Assembly: GCA_031258505.1 (NCBI GenBank) | Contig: JAIRMT010000067.1 | Span: 1 to 11,945, forward strand | Source: Treponema sp. | GTDB lineage: Bacteria; Spirochaetota; Spirochaetia; Treponematales; Breznakiellaceae | Length of the DNA stretch: 11,945 nucleotides | Reading direction: 5' to 3' | Shown here: positions 1 through 6,270 of the stretch, piece by piece | How positions within the stretch are numbered: position 1 is the first letter of the stretch | How the letters are laid out: each line of letters begins with the position of its first letter | The notes under the pieces: generated by a model | What the model saw: only the letters and a program-made list of their open reading frames with translations | Told to the model about the DNA's origin: nothing | Database searches by the model: none | Translations under genes and position numbers: made by a program

Positions 1-106
1 ATTCGCCCATAGTCAAACCCTGCGTGGAATCATCGGGGTAATCATTCAGGTAACCAACAAAGTAATCCCCGTCTTTCCAGTATGTATAAGTCAATCGCGT
101 TTCCAT
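1..106 (-). CDS. hicB: HicB-family antitoxin, N-terminal part, cut by the window edge
   Basis: Reading the minus strand from the ATG at 106 gives METRLTYTYWKDGDYFVGY and then LNDYPDDSTQGLTMGE before the window ends. The aromatic/charged strand YWKDGDYFVGYLNDYP followed by a TQG turn is the hallmark of the HicB partial RNase H fold. HicB proteins of this class normally neutralise the HicA mRNA interferase and repress their own operon. Only about 35 residues are visible, so the C-terminal DNA-binding part cannot be judged. An in-frame ATG at 121 would add MYAYS. An AAAGGG stretch at 122-127 is too close to that ATG and rather far (15 nt) from the one at 106, so the start is uncertain. No HicA-like double-stranded-RNA-binding fold was recognised upstream (107-448). 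The partner, if any, must lie beyond the left edge, or this is an orphan. Confidence 0.75.
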   Translation of the reverse strand, partial: METRLTYTYWKDGDYFVGYLNDYPDDSTQGLTMGE

Positions 107-448
107 GGAGTAAGCGTACATCCCTTTAGGTGTTTATCAAGATACATGATAGACGCGCGGCTTTCAGGGAAGAGCTGAAGCTCATAGCGATAGACGGGAA
201 AACGAAGACAGACCCAGGAAACGCATAGAAATTCAGCCGCTTCGCAGAAGCGCATTTCATGGAAGCAGGAGGCTCTGAAGGTCCTAGATATTAAGCAGCT
301 TGTATCGTAATAGGTTTGTTTTCTACCTGCCGATATTTCCTCACCGACGCGGCGAATACCTCTCACGTCTGGTCATACCGGCGATAATATACCGCGACTT
401 TCCTACCGTTCTCTGCCTCAGCCAGCCAAATTCCCCCATAAAGTAAGT
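107..448. other. Intergenic stretch without a recognisable gene
   Basis: Several frames on both strands are open here, but none has a convincing ribosome binding site together with recognisable protein character. The longest minus-strand frame (91-366) overlaps the HicB start and has an unusual Cys/Arg/Phe-rich composition. No intrinsic terminator or clear promoter was found. Because the stretch lies between a toxin-antitoxin remnant and a tandem repeat array, it may be degraded accessory DNA. That is inference only. Confidence 0.4.
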
Positions 449-679
449 GTGCTGCGTTACGGAGCAAGCGTGCTGCGTCATGGAACAAGCGTGTTGCGTC
501 ATGGAACAAGCGTGTTGCATCATGGAACAAGCGTGTTGCGTTACGGAACAAGCGTGTTGCGTCATGGAGCAAGCGTGCCGCGTCATGGAGCAAGCGTGCC
601 GCGTCATGGAACACGCGTGTTGCGTCATGGAACACGCGTGTTGCGTTACGGAACACGCGTGCCATGGAACGGAGCAATA
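449..679. repeat. 21-bp direct tandem repeat array, ten full units plus a degenerate one
   Basis: Ten head-to-tail units of exactly 21 bp run from 449 to 658, and a degenerate eleventh ends near 679. A typical unit begins GTGTTGCGTCATGG and ends AACAAGC. Units differ at few positions: TCATGG is TTACGG in units 1, 5 and 10, GTGTT is GTGCC in units 7 and 8 and GTGCT in units 1 and 2, and the last three units end ACACGC instead of ACAAGC. Where two ACACGC-type units meet, the junctions at 610-621 and 631-642 form the perfect 12-bp palindrome AACACGCGTGTT. Because 21 is divisible by three and the unit lacks stops in several frames, long Cys-rich or His/Arg-rich open frames appear on both strands. 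I treat these as by-products of the repeat rather than genes. The array is contiguous and has no spacers, so it is not CRISPR. Confidence 0.95.
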
Positions 680-689
680 GGAGACATAA

Positions 690-818
690 ATGGCTAATAC
701 ACTCTTCCCATGCCGGAAGCAGGGGAAGTTCTATGCGTTTATCCTGATATGATGGTCTCTATCATTCAGCGGGTTTGCTAAGACCAGCGATACTTGGACT
801 TTTCCTCGCCAATGGTAG
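690..818 (+). pseudogene. Possible remnant of an exported-protein gene (signal-peptide-like start, in-frame TGA)
   Basis: Directly after the repeat array a strong Shine-Dalgarno sequence AGGAGA (679-684) precedes an ATG at 690 by 5 nt. The frame reads MANTLFPCRKQGKFYAFILI and stops at a TGA (750-752). It would then continue as WSLSFSGFAKTSDTW to a TAG at 816-818. Ignoring the TGA, the product looks like a secretory signal peptide: a basic RKQGK n-region, a hydrophobic FYAFILI-WSLSFSGF core and an AKT cleavage zone. The frame then runs antisense into the 3' end of the neighbouring hydrolase gene, so any mature domain has been lost. It could equally be a chance open frame. The good ribosome binding site is the main argument in its favour. 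Confidence 0.25.
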
Positions 819-1470
819 TTGCCGCGCCGTGTCCTGAATAAACAAGGGTATTTTCTTTTATAGACCCGCTATCGTCGCCTATGCAGAGCCGTTTGAGGCT
901 GGCGGCAAGAGCTTGGGCATCACCGCCGGGGAGGTCAACGCGGCCAAAGCCGTCCATGAACAGCGTGTCCCCGCTGAACAGAAGCCCCGCCGCCTCGTCG
1001 TAGAAGCCGGCGGAACCGGGGCTGTGTCCGGGAAGATGAAGCACCCGCAGAGAGCCTATACAATCACCCTCAACAAGCAGGCGCGTTGCTTGCGGCATAT
1101 TTTCCCAAAGCGCGTCAACGTACGCGCTGTTCCCCGTAACTGCGATAAAGCTTTGCCTGTGAACCTGTCGCGCCTGCGGGCCAAGGTACGCTGCGTCAGC
1201 CTCATGGATGGCGACTTCCGGCTTGCCGTCGTAATGGGCAAAGAGCGCGGGCAGGGCGGCCAGATGGTCAAAGTGTCCGTGGGTGAGCAGGATGTATCGG
1301 GGATACCAGTGCAAGCTGTTAAGCCGCATGATGATGACGTCAGCATCGGCACCTGGGTCAATGACTACGCAGGGACAGAATGGCGTGTCTGGCACTGGTT
1401 CCAGCGGGTACAAGTAGCAGTTGGTGGCAAGACCTCCCACCACAAGCGTTTCAGGCGATTTATTTTGCAT
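778..1470 (-). CDS. Metallo-beta-lactamase-fold hydrolase (glyoxalase II-like), 230 aa
   Basis: A cytosolic single-domain MBL-fold enzyme. All metal ligands of the family are visible: the H64-G-H66-F-D68-H69 motif in LLTHGHFDHL, H149 in LPGHSPGS, D168 in FSGDTLF, and H214 in YSGHG. This set predicts a binuclear zinc or iron site. The length and the GDTLF-x3-GRVDLPGG segment are typical of the small YcbL/GloB-like group, which hydrolyses thioesters such as S-D-lactoylglutathione. The true substrate cannot be deduced, and an anaerobic spirochaete may not use glutathione. The ATG at 1470 follows AAGGGA at a suitable distance. A TTGAAG-17-TATAGT promoter 77 nt or so upstream suggests it is monocistronic. 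There is no signal peptide. An assignment as a general MBL hydrolase is safe; glyoxalase II proper is only one option. Confidence 0.93.
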   Translation of the reverse strand: MQNKSPETLVVGGLATNCYLYPLEPVPDTPFCPCVVIDPGADADVIIMRLNSLHWYPRYILLTHGHFDHLAALPALFAHYDGKPEVAIHEADAAYLGPQARQVHRQSFIAVTGNSAYVDALWENMPQATRLLVEGDCIGSLRVLHLPGHSPGSAGFYDEAAGLLFSGDTLFMDGFGRVDLPGGDAQALAASLKRLCIGDDSGSIKENTLVYSGHGAATTIGEEKSKYRWS

Positions 1471-1553
1471 CGGTTTGTTTCCCTTACAGTGGGGTTTAAT
1501 ACCCGCCCCTTGTGATGTAAAACTGGAGGGCGGAGGATTTGTTCCCTTCGCAT

Positions 1554-1582
1554 ACTATACGATTTCAAGGAGAAATCTTCAA
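1554..1582 (-). promoter_or_regulatory. Sigma70-like promoter for the MBL hydrolase gene
   Basis: On the minus strand the -35 box TTGAAG (1577-1582) and -10 box TATAGT (1554-1559) are separated by exactly 17 nt. Transcription would start near 1547, about 77 nt before the ATG at 1470. The spacer contains the perfect inverted repeat GATTTC-AAGGA-GAAATC (1561-1577), which might be an operator. The promoter call rests on consensus match only. Confidence 0.55.
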
Positions 1583-1586
1583 CACC

Positions 1587-1622
1587 CCGTTGCTCCCGCA
1601 TACTCTGTAACGGAGTTTTTTT
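1587..1622 (+). terminator. Intrinsic-terminator-like hairpin on the plus strand
   Basis: CCGTTGC (1587-1593) pairs with GTAACGG (1607-1613), one G-T wobble included, around a 13-nt loop. AG and a run of seven T (1616-1622) follow. The shape is that of a rho-independent terminator for plus-strand transcription, yet no plus-strand gene lies directly upstream. It may stop antisense transcription coming from the MBL gene region before it reaches the tRNA promoter, or end a small RNA not recognised here. Confidence 0.45.
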
Positions 1623-1643
1623 ATTAAAAAATCCTAAAACCAC

Positions 1644-1672
1644 TTGACGTTTTTGAAACAACGTATTAGTAT
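1644..1672 (+). promoter_or_regulatory. Promoter of the initiator tRNA gene
   Basis: TTGACG (1644-1649) and TAGTAT (1667-1672) are separated by 17 nt. Transcription would start near 1679, some five bases before the mature tRNA 5' end. The 11-mer TTAGTATTAAG covering the -10 region (1666-1676) recurs exactly at 7953-7963, before the aldo/keto reductase. Confidence 0.6.
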
Positions 1673-1683
1673 TAAGACATCAA

Positions 1684-1756
1684 CGCAAGGTAGAGCAGTT
1701 GGCAGCTCGTCGGGCTCATAACCCGGAGGTCGGAGGTTCGAGTCCTCTCCTTGCTA
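1684..1756 (+). tRNA. Initiator tRNA-fMet (anticodon CAT)
   Basis: The full cloverleaf is readable. The acceptor stem is CGCAAGG/CCTTGCT and the D stem GAGC/GCTC. The anticodon arm is TCGGG-CTCATAA-CCCGG, the variable loop AGGTC, and the T arm GGAGG-TTCGAGT-CCTCT. The discriminator is A1756. Three features mark it as an initiator rather than an elongator tRNA-Met. Position 1 (C) does not pair with position 72 (T), so the 1-72 mismatch is present. Three consecutive G-C pairs close the anticodon loop. The D stem has the A11-T24 purine/pyrimidine pair. CCA is not encoded. The gene stands alone between its own promoter and a strong terminator, just ahead of ffh. Confidence 0.95.
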
Positions 1757-1762
1757 TAATAC

Positions 1763-1793
1763 AAAGGCAGTCTTGCAGGACTGCCTTTTTTTT
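1763..1793 (+). terminator. Rho-independent terminator after the tRNA
   Basis: GGCAGTC (1766-1772) and GACTGCC (1779-1785) form a perfect stem with a six-base loop, extended by AAA/TTT pairs. It is followed by a run of eight T (1786-1793). It ends the tRNA transcript just before ffh, whose ATG lies 39 nt downstream. The ffh gene therefore probably depends on read-through or a promoter I could not identify. Confidence 0.9.
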
Positions 1794-1831
1794 GACGCAT
1801 GGTGAACGTCTATCATCCAGCAGGGGGAACT

Positions 1832-3175
1832 ATGTTAGATAAGTTAACTCAAAAAATTTCTGATGCTTTCCGTTTCATTTCTGGTAAGTCAAGCATCACG
1901 GAGAAAAACATCGATGACGCGGTTGAGACGATCAAGATGGCGCTCCTTGAGGCCGACGTTAACCTCCGCGTGGTTCGTCGCTTCATCAACGCCACAGTGG
2001 AAGAGGCCAAAGGCGAGCGGGTACTGCGCTCGGTGGATCCGGGTCAGCAGTTCATCAAGATTGTTCACGATAAACTTGTGGCCTTCCTCGGTGATACGCG
2101 GCAGGAACTGCGGCTCAAAGGCCCGGATACCATATCCTGCATCCTTATGCTGGGTTTACAAGGTTCAGGTAAAACGACCAGTTCCGCGAAGCTGGCGTTG
2201 CGGCTTAAAAAAGAAGGCCGGAAGCCTCTACTCGTGGCCTGCGACCTTGTGCGCCCGGCGGCCATGGACCAGCTTGCCATACTGGGGAAACAGGTCAATG
2301 TACCGGTATACAAGCATGATGGCGCGAAAGACAGCGTTGCGGTCTATAAAGAGGCGCTTGCCTGGGCGCGGCAGAACCTGATCAACACCATGATCATTGA
2401 TACCACTGGTCGGCTCCAGATCGATGAACCCATGATGCAGGAACTTTCCCGCCTCAAAGACGCCTCCAATCCCGACGAGTTACTGCTTGTGGCTGATTCT
2501 ATGACCGGACAAGCAGCGGTGGATATTGCCAAGGTCTTTGACGAGAAGATCGGACTGAGCGGCGTGGTGCTGACCAAGTTTGACTCAGACACCCGCGGCG
2601 GGGCTGCGCTTTCACTCAAGACCATCACGGGCAAGCCGCTTAAGTTCGTAGGTACCGGTGAAAAGCCCGAAGACTTTGAGCCGTTCCACCCTGACCGTAT
2701 CGCGGGCCGCATATTGGGTATGGGTGATGTGGTGAGCCTGGTGGAAAAGGCGCAGGCGGTCATTGATCAGAAGGAGGCCGAGGAACTTGCCAACAAGATG
2801 GAGAAGGAGACCTTTACGCTTGAGGACTGGCTTTCCCAGCTCCGCTCGGTAAAGAAAATGGGTTCCCTTCAATCCATGCTTGACATGATTCCGGGTATGG
2901 CCGGCCAGATCAGTGAGGATGACATTAACAAGGAAGACCTCAAGGGTCAGGAAGCTATACTCTCCTCAATGACCAAGAAAGAGCGGGCGAACCACCTCAT
3001 CATTGGCCCGTCCCGCAGAACCCGCATTGCCCGCGGCTCCGGGACTTCGGTGGCTGAAGTGGCTCGTCTGCTCAAGAAGTTTGAGAAGATGCGCGTCATG
3101 ATGAAAAAGATGTCCAAGATGAGCCGTAATCCGGCGGCGGCCCAGTCTATGATGGCGCGAATGGGAAAACGCTAG
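1832..3175 (+). CDS. ffh: Signal recognition particle GTPase Ffh (SRP54), 447 aa
   Basis: Ffh binds signal peptides and 4.5S RNA and delivers ribosomes to FtsY at the membrane. The three domains are in order. The N domain is at 1-95. The G domain follows with the P-loop GLQGSGKT (108-115), the CDLVRP box, DTTGR (190-194), TKFD (248-251) and the G5-like GTGEKPEDFEPF segment. The Met-rich M domain runs from about 325 and includes the RNA-binding stretch SRRTRIARGSGTSV and the FEKMRVMMKKMSKM helix. Length is normal for the family. An in-frame ATG at 1799 would add 11 residues unlike other Ffh proteins. The ATG at 1832 has GGGGGA six bases upstream and the usual MLDKLTQKI beginning, so I chose it. 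Unlike many bacteria, rpsP/rimM/trmD do not follow. Confidence 0.98.
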   Translation: MLDKLTQKISDAFRFISGKSSITEKNIDDAVETIKMALLEADVNLRVVRRFINATVEEAKGERVLRSVDPGQQFIKIVHDKLVAFLGDTRQELRLKGPDTISCILMLGLQGSGKTTSSAKLALRLKKEGRKPLLVACDLVRPAAMDQLAILGKQVNVPVYKHDGAKDSVAVYKEALAWARQNLINTMIIDTTGRLQIDEPMMQELSRLKDASNPDELLLVADSMTGQAAVDIAKVFDEKIGLSGVVLTKFDSDTRGGAALSLKTITGKPLKFVGTGEKPEDFEPFHPDRIAGRILGMGDVVSLVEKAQAVIDQKEAEELANKMEKETFTLEDWLSQLRSVKKMGSLQSMLDMIPGMAGQISEDDINKEDLKGQEAILSSMTKKERANHLIIGPSRRTRIARGSGTSVAEVARLLKKFEKMRVMMKKMSKMSRNPAAAQSMMARMGKR

Positions 3176-3178
3176 TAT

Positions 3179-3194
3179 AAGGCGGGCCCGCCTT
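3179..3194. other. Perfect 16-bp palindrome just after ffh
   Basis: AAGGCGGG-CCCGCCTT is a perfect dyad four bases after the ffh stop codon. As RNA it would form a six-pair hairpin with a GGCC loop. No T-run follows directly, so it is a weak terminator or an mRNA 3' stabiliser rather than a classical terminator. Confidence 0.5.
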
Positions 3195-3254
3195 CGCCCT
3201 TTCATGGTTGTCATTTTAGAGAAATAATACTAGTCTTTTCCAATAGGAGGCCGT

Positions 3255-3938
3255 ATGACGAGAAGTCAGTCCATTCTATTGAGACTTGTTTTATTTGTTT
3301 TGGGTGCAAGTATTATCACACTCATCTTTTTTCTTTCAACGAAAAACACAGAATTGAGTATGGTTAGTCGGTTCACATGGATATCCATATCGCTCATGTA
3401 TCTGGTCTTGTGTTCTCCTTTGGTGTTTTTCTCCTTTGTGGGAAAGGTTGGCTCTTTTGCCATGCTTCTAACCGGGATTGGTCTGTATATCATCATAAGC
3501 ATTGTACTGGTGATACTCGCGAATGTCGGCGTCGTGGTGGAGATAGGCATTGCATTTATCGCGCAGGCGATTCTGTTTGTCTTCTTTGCGGCTCTAGTGT
3601 ATGTCGCCTACTTTGGCGGTTCCGGCACTGGTCGGGCCGAGCGCCTGGCTTCAATTAAGAAACTACAATCGCTGGCCGCAGCAGTGGACCTGAAGATTTC
3701 AGACCTACCAAACGAATACAGCATAGTACACAGCTCCCTTAACCAGATAATCGAGGATTTACGCTATCTGACCCCGCTTAAAAGCAAACGAAGCGTGGAA
3801 CTGGAAGATAAAATCATGGATAATCTACACTTCCTGGGTCAATACTGCGATTCAGCAATGCTGGGAGGGAACATTTCGGCTTTTGAGCGTGAGATAAAGA
3901 ACCTCCAGGCATTGGTACGTCAACGAAAAGCACTTTAG
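3255..3938 (+). CDS. Unrecognised four-helix membrane protein with cytoplasmic helical tail, 227 aa
   Basis: I do not recognise this family. The N-terminal half has four hydrophobic segments near residues 8-28, 40-61, 66-90 and 95-119, predicting an inner-membrane domain with short loops. The C-terminal half (about 120-227) is soluble, Lys/Glu/Leu-rich and probably helical, with heptad-like stretches around 160-195 and 205-225 (FEREIKNLQALVRQ). A basic/glycine linker GGSGTGRAERL joins the halves. There is no enzyme motif and no signal peptide cleavage site. The start is well supported: AGGAGG lies about 7 nt before the ATG. It follows ffh by 79 bp on the same strand, so co-transcription and a link to membrane-protein handling are possible but unproven. 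Confidence 0.8.
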   Translation: MTRSQSILLRLVLFVLGASIITLIFFLSTKNTELSMVSRFTWISISLMYLVLCSPLVFFSFVGKVGSFAMLLTGIGLYIIISIVLVILANVGVVVEIGIAFIAQAILFVFFAALVYVAYFGGSGTGRAERLASIKKLQSLAAAVDLKISDLPNEYSIVHSSLNQIIEDLRYLTPLKSKRSVELEDKIMDNLHFLGQYCDSAMLGGNISAFEREIKNLQALVRQRKAL

Positions 3939-3948
3939 AAACCAAGTA

Positions 3949-3988
3949 CGCGGGAGGATGGCTGGTAATGAGGCCGGCCATCCGCGCG
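3949..3988. terminator. GC-rich hairpin between convergent genes
   Basis: GGATGGCTGG (3956-3965) pairs with CCGGCCATCC (3974-3983) around an 8-nt loop. It can be extended by outer CGCG/CGCG pairing with bulges. It lies exactly between the stop codons of the membrane protein (plus) and rpmB (minus). It probably helps end both transcripts, although neither side carries a good T-run. Confidence 0.45.
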
Positions 3989-3997
3989 GTACCGTGC

Positions 3998-4195
3998 TTA
4001 TACGTTAACCTTTTTAGTAACTCTGTCGCTTTTCAGACAGCGCGCACATACTTTGAGTGTCAGGGTTGTGCCGTCAACCTCAGTCTTTACCTTGATGAGG
4101 TTAGGCCGCCATACGCGGCGGGTACGGTGTAAGCTGTGGCTCACCTTGTTTCCGGTGATAGTGTGTTTTCCGCAGATATCGCAGGTTCGTGACAT
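3998..4195 (-). CDS. rpmB: 50S ribosomal protein L28, 65 aa
   Basis: A component of the large ribosomal subunit. The protein begins MSRTCDICGKHTITGNKVSH and continues with SLHRTRRVWRPNL, the conserved L28 core that contacts 23S rRNA. Cysteine pairs C5/C8 and C50/C53 form the four-ligand zinc site of the Cys-containing L28 type. An isoform without cysteines exists in some bacteria as a zinc-starvation paralogue; this one is the zinc-binding form. The frame stays open 40 codons further upstream, but the ATG at 4195 has a very strong AAGGAGGG ribosome binding site and matches the family start. It lies 140 bp downstream of the HD-domain gene and is probably transcribed largely from its own promoter near 4271-4299. 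Confidence 0.97.
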   Translation of the reverse strand: MSRTCDICGKHTITGNKVSHSLHRTRRVWRPNLIKVKTEVDGTTLTLKVCARCLKSDRVTKKVNV

Positions 4196-4270
4196 AGTTT
4201 CCCTCCTTGTTCGTTTGTTTCTATCCACGCGCTCACATGAGCGCAATCCAGCGTCTTCATTAGCTTTTCC

Positions 4271-4299
4271 ATCGTAACGAAAACCAGCAACTCGTGCAA
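4271..4299 (-). promoter_or_regulatory. Candidate promoter for rpmB
   Basis: On the minus strand TTGCAC (4294-4299) and TACGAT (4271-4276) are spaced by 17 nt. Transcription would begin near 4264, about 70 nt before the L28 ATG. The -35 box is only a partial consensus match, so this is tentative. Confidence 0.35.
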
Positions 4300-4335
4300 G
4301 CGCTTTTGGCGTCAACCCATGAGGAACGCTTGGTG

Positions 4336-5151
4336 TTAGAGATAGCGCTTAGGTTCCCCGTCCAGAACCTGCGCAAACAGTTCAATGTGGGTCTTGGTTG
4401 GACTGGCAGCAATCTTTGTCAATAGTACTTCCTCAACCTGAAAGAGGCCCACTTCACTGGACATGTGTATCTCAATGCGTATGGGTTTCTCCTTGCCCTT
4501 TACAAGACGGACGTCTTCAATGGAGTTGGCGGAATACTTGTGGATATCGCCGACTTTGGGCGCTTCCGCGCGCGCCATAGGGATACGCGCGCGTCCTTTG
4601 GTCATATCACAACCATCAGCAATGAGGACCAGGCCAGCTTCTAGGGAATGAATCGGGCGGTTACCCATGTGCCCACTGATACCTTCCAGCGCTAACGACT
4701 GGGCCATGACCCGCTTCTGGGTGTCAGCGGCATAAACCTGCTTAAGAATGCGCTCAAGAATCGGGTACGCCATATACGCGCTGTGGATTTCATGGTCGTG
4801 GCGGCTTACGGTCATGCCTATATCATGGAGAAAGGCGGCAAGGAGAATGGCAATGAGGCTGTCCTCAAAAACGCCGCACTCCTCTTTTTCCACACTGGTC
4901 TGAATTCCCGCGTTTCGCAAAAGTCCCAGCATGAGCAGGGCGTTCACCGACACGGTACGCATGTGTACTGGCCCGTGGTCATTGTAGCCAAGTCGTACGA
5001 TAGACACTGTATTGGCGTATTCCTGCATGGCTTGAATCTCATCATCACCAATGATGAGCCGCGCCGTTTCCTCGGCCTTACCGGAAAGCTTTAGTTCCCT
5101 GATAAGTTCAATGATTCGATTATCGAGACTGTGTTCCTTTTGTGATCGCAT
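4336..5151 (-). CDS. HD-domain metal-dependent phosphohydrolase, 271 aa
   Basis: An HD-superfamily enzyme of unknown substrate. The likely metal ligands are visible: H59 in YNDHGPVH, the signature H109-D110 in AAFLHDIGM, H118/H120/H123 in SRHDHEIH, H161 in SGHMG, and D179/D182 in ADGCDMTKGRARIP. Members of this family hydrolyse phosphate esters such as nucleotides or cyclic dinucleotides, but no GYP motif or sensor domain marks it as a cyclic-di-GMP enzyme. The last 50 or so residues (IRIEIHMSSEVGLFQVEEVL...) look like a small alpha/beta domain that may pair subunits or bind ligand. No signal peptide is present, so it is cytosolic. Its ATG lies only 13 bp after the stop codon of the exported protein upstream, suggesting one transcript. 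The ribosome binding site is weak. Confidence 0.85.
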   Translation of the reverse strand: MRSQKEHSLDNRIIELIRELKLSGKAEETARLIIGDDEIQAMQEYANTVSIVRLGYNDHGPVHMRTVSVNALLMLGLLRNAGIQTSVEKEECGVFEDSLIAILLAAFLHDIGMTVSRHDHEIHSAYMAYPILERILKQVYAADTQKRVMAQSLALEGISGHMGNRPIHSLEAGLVLIADGCDMTKGRARIPMARAEAPKVGDIHKYSANSIEDVRLVKGKEKPIRIEIHMSSEVGLFQVEEVLLTKIAASPTKTHIELFAQVLDGEPKRYL

Positions 5152-5164
5152 AACTCATTATAAC

Positions 5165-6166
5165 TTACTGGTACAGAATAAGATAGGGGCGTGGATTGAG
5201 TCCCATCACTCGTTGCGGCTCGAATACGGGCCGGTCAACGTTGGAAGTCGTGCTTGAGGGAAGAAATATCTTGAACGATTTGACCGGTATATTGGTCGCC
5301 TTAGCGTTCTCAAGGTAGGTGCCAAGTTTCTGATTGGCAGTTCCCCAGCCATCAGCGCAATGCACAAGGCGTACCCGCTCAAAATCGCTTCTGATCCGTT
5401 CCCGATTCTGAATCATCAGCGGCTTAAACTGGTGAATCACGAGCATACGTTCTCCTGGGAGATTGTTCTTGATAAGATAATCTTCCATCTCCCCCTGGAC
5501 ATTATTAATTTCTTCGGCCCGAACAAAGCCAATCTCTTCCATGGGGCGCGTGGTGCGCCATTCAGGGTCCAGCGCAAGATGCACATTCGGATACTGCAAC
5601 CAGGGCAAGAGGAATCGTATAGCCTCAAGCGGCGTGTACTTACCGATCTGGTGGTCAAGAAATACGAGCATGTTGTGTTCAAGGGCATAGTTGATGTAGC
5701 GCATGACATTCTCGTCTCCCATACGGCCAATCTCTCCAGCAGGCCACACAGTTCCATAGATGAGATAGAATGCGGTAAGCACACCCCGCCCTTCGTTCAC
5801 TGCCCGGTACTGCTCGGCATACTCAGCCAGTTGCCGGTCAACCTCTTCTATGGAGTAACGCCCCAGAATACCCATGAGCCGCGAGTTTGGATGTCCATAG
5901 TACGCAATAATGTCGTTGTTAAGGAGCAGGGAAAAATCTCCGCTCTTAACCTCGCTCTGTTCGGAAACCCAGTACGGCTTGGCCGCCTCCTGATTTTTGA
6001 AGGCTGAAAGTCCATCGGTCAAAAAGAGAGAAGGGAACATCCGAGCGCCGACACTTGGCGCCGCCGTCTTATCATTTGTTATTGAAATACCTGGAGTCAT
6101 CTGAGCATTCATCAGACAAGGAATAATAGGGAATGCTAGACAAAACGCTATAACTATTCGCAACAT
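5165..6166 (-). CDS. Exported protein of unknown function, possible TIM-barrel / glycoside-hydrolase-like fold, 333 aa
   Basis: I do not recognise a named family. The N-terminus MLRIVIAFCLAFPIIPC plus LMNAQ is a signal peptide, with likely cleavage after LMNA. The Cys at 17 is not in a good lipobox, so a lipoprotein is less likely. The mature part shows regularly spaced hydrophobic strands ending in polar or acidic residues: IIAYYGHP (86-93), VFLDHQIG (168-175), VHLALDPEW (195-203), LVIHQFK (242-248) and VRLVHCADGWG (265-275). These alternate with helices. This pattern suggests a beta/alpha barrel with D171, D200, E202 and D272 near a catalytic face, hence a periplasmic or surface carbohydrate-active role. 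That is inference. The upstream Shine-Dalgarno is weak. The HD-domain gene follows after 13 bp. Confidence 0.75.
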   Translation of the reverse strand: MLRIVIAFCLAFPIIPCLMNAQMTPGISITNDKTAAPSVGARMFPSLFLTDGLSAFKNQEAAKPYWVSEQSEVKSGDFSLLLNNDIIAYYGHPNSRLMGILGRYSIEEVDRQLAEYAEQYRAVNEGRGVLTAFYLIYGTVWPAGEIGRMGDENVMRYINYALEHNMLVFLDHQIGKYTPLEAIRFLLPWLQYPNVHLALDPEWRTTRPMEEIGFVRAEEINNVQGEMEDYLIKNNLPGERMLVIHQFKPLMIQNRERIRSDFERVRLVHCADGWGTANQKLGTYLENAKATNIPVKSFKIFLPSSTTSNVDRPVFEPQRVMGLNPRPYLILYQ

Positions 6167-6270
6167 CGTTTCACTATCGACAAAAAAGGGGGAAAAATAA
6201 AGCCCCGCCGCATCAGGGACAGCGGATGACAGCCACTGCTATTGCGACCTCAGTTCTCCATGCGCGCTTG

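Noticed and set aside
449..679. CRISPR array
   Set aside because: Units are contiguous with no unique spacers, and no cas genes are near.
341..697. Several overlapping open frames over the repeat array, on both strands, giving Cys-rich or His/Arg-rich heptad proteins
   Set aside because: The 21-bp period keeps any stop-free frame open. No start has a good ribosome binding site, and four mutually overlapping frames cannot all be real.
913..1515. 200-codon open frame on the plus strand
   Set aside because: It lies antisense to the well-supported MBL hydrolase with all its metal ligands, and shows no family character.
1490..1622. SRP 4.5S RNA, 6S RNA or tmRNA before the tRNA
   Set aside because: No GGAAG-type SRP apical motif, 6S-like central bubble or tmRNA ends could be found. 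Only the terminator-like end is suggestive.
1799..1831. Upstream ATG of ffh at 1799
   Set aside because: It overlaps the tRNA terminator region and adds residues atypical of Ffh. The ATG at 1832 has the ribosome binding site.
4196..4315. 40-codon N-terminal extension of L28
   Set aside because: L28 starts at MSRTCDICGK after a strong AAGGAGGG. The extension covers the promoter region.
5360..6007. 215-codon plus-strand open frame
   Set aside because: Antisense to the exported protein gene, with no ribosome binding site or recognisable domain.
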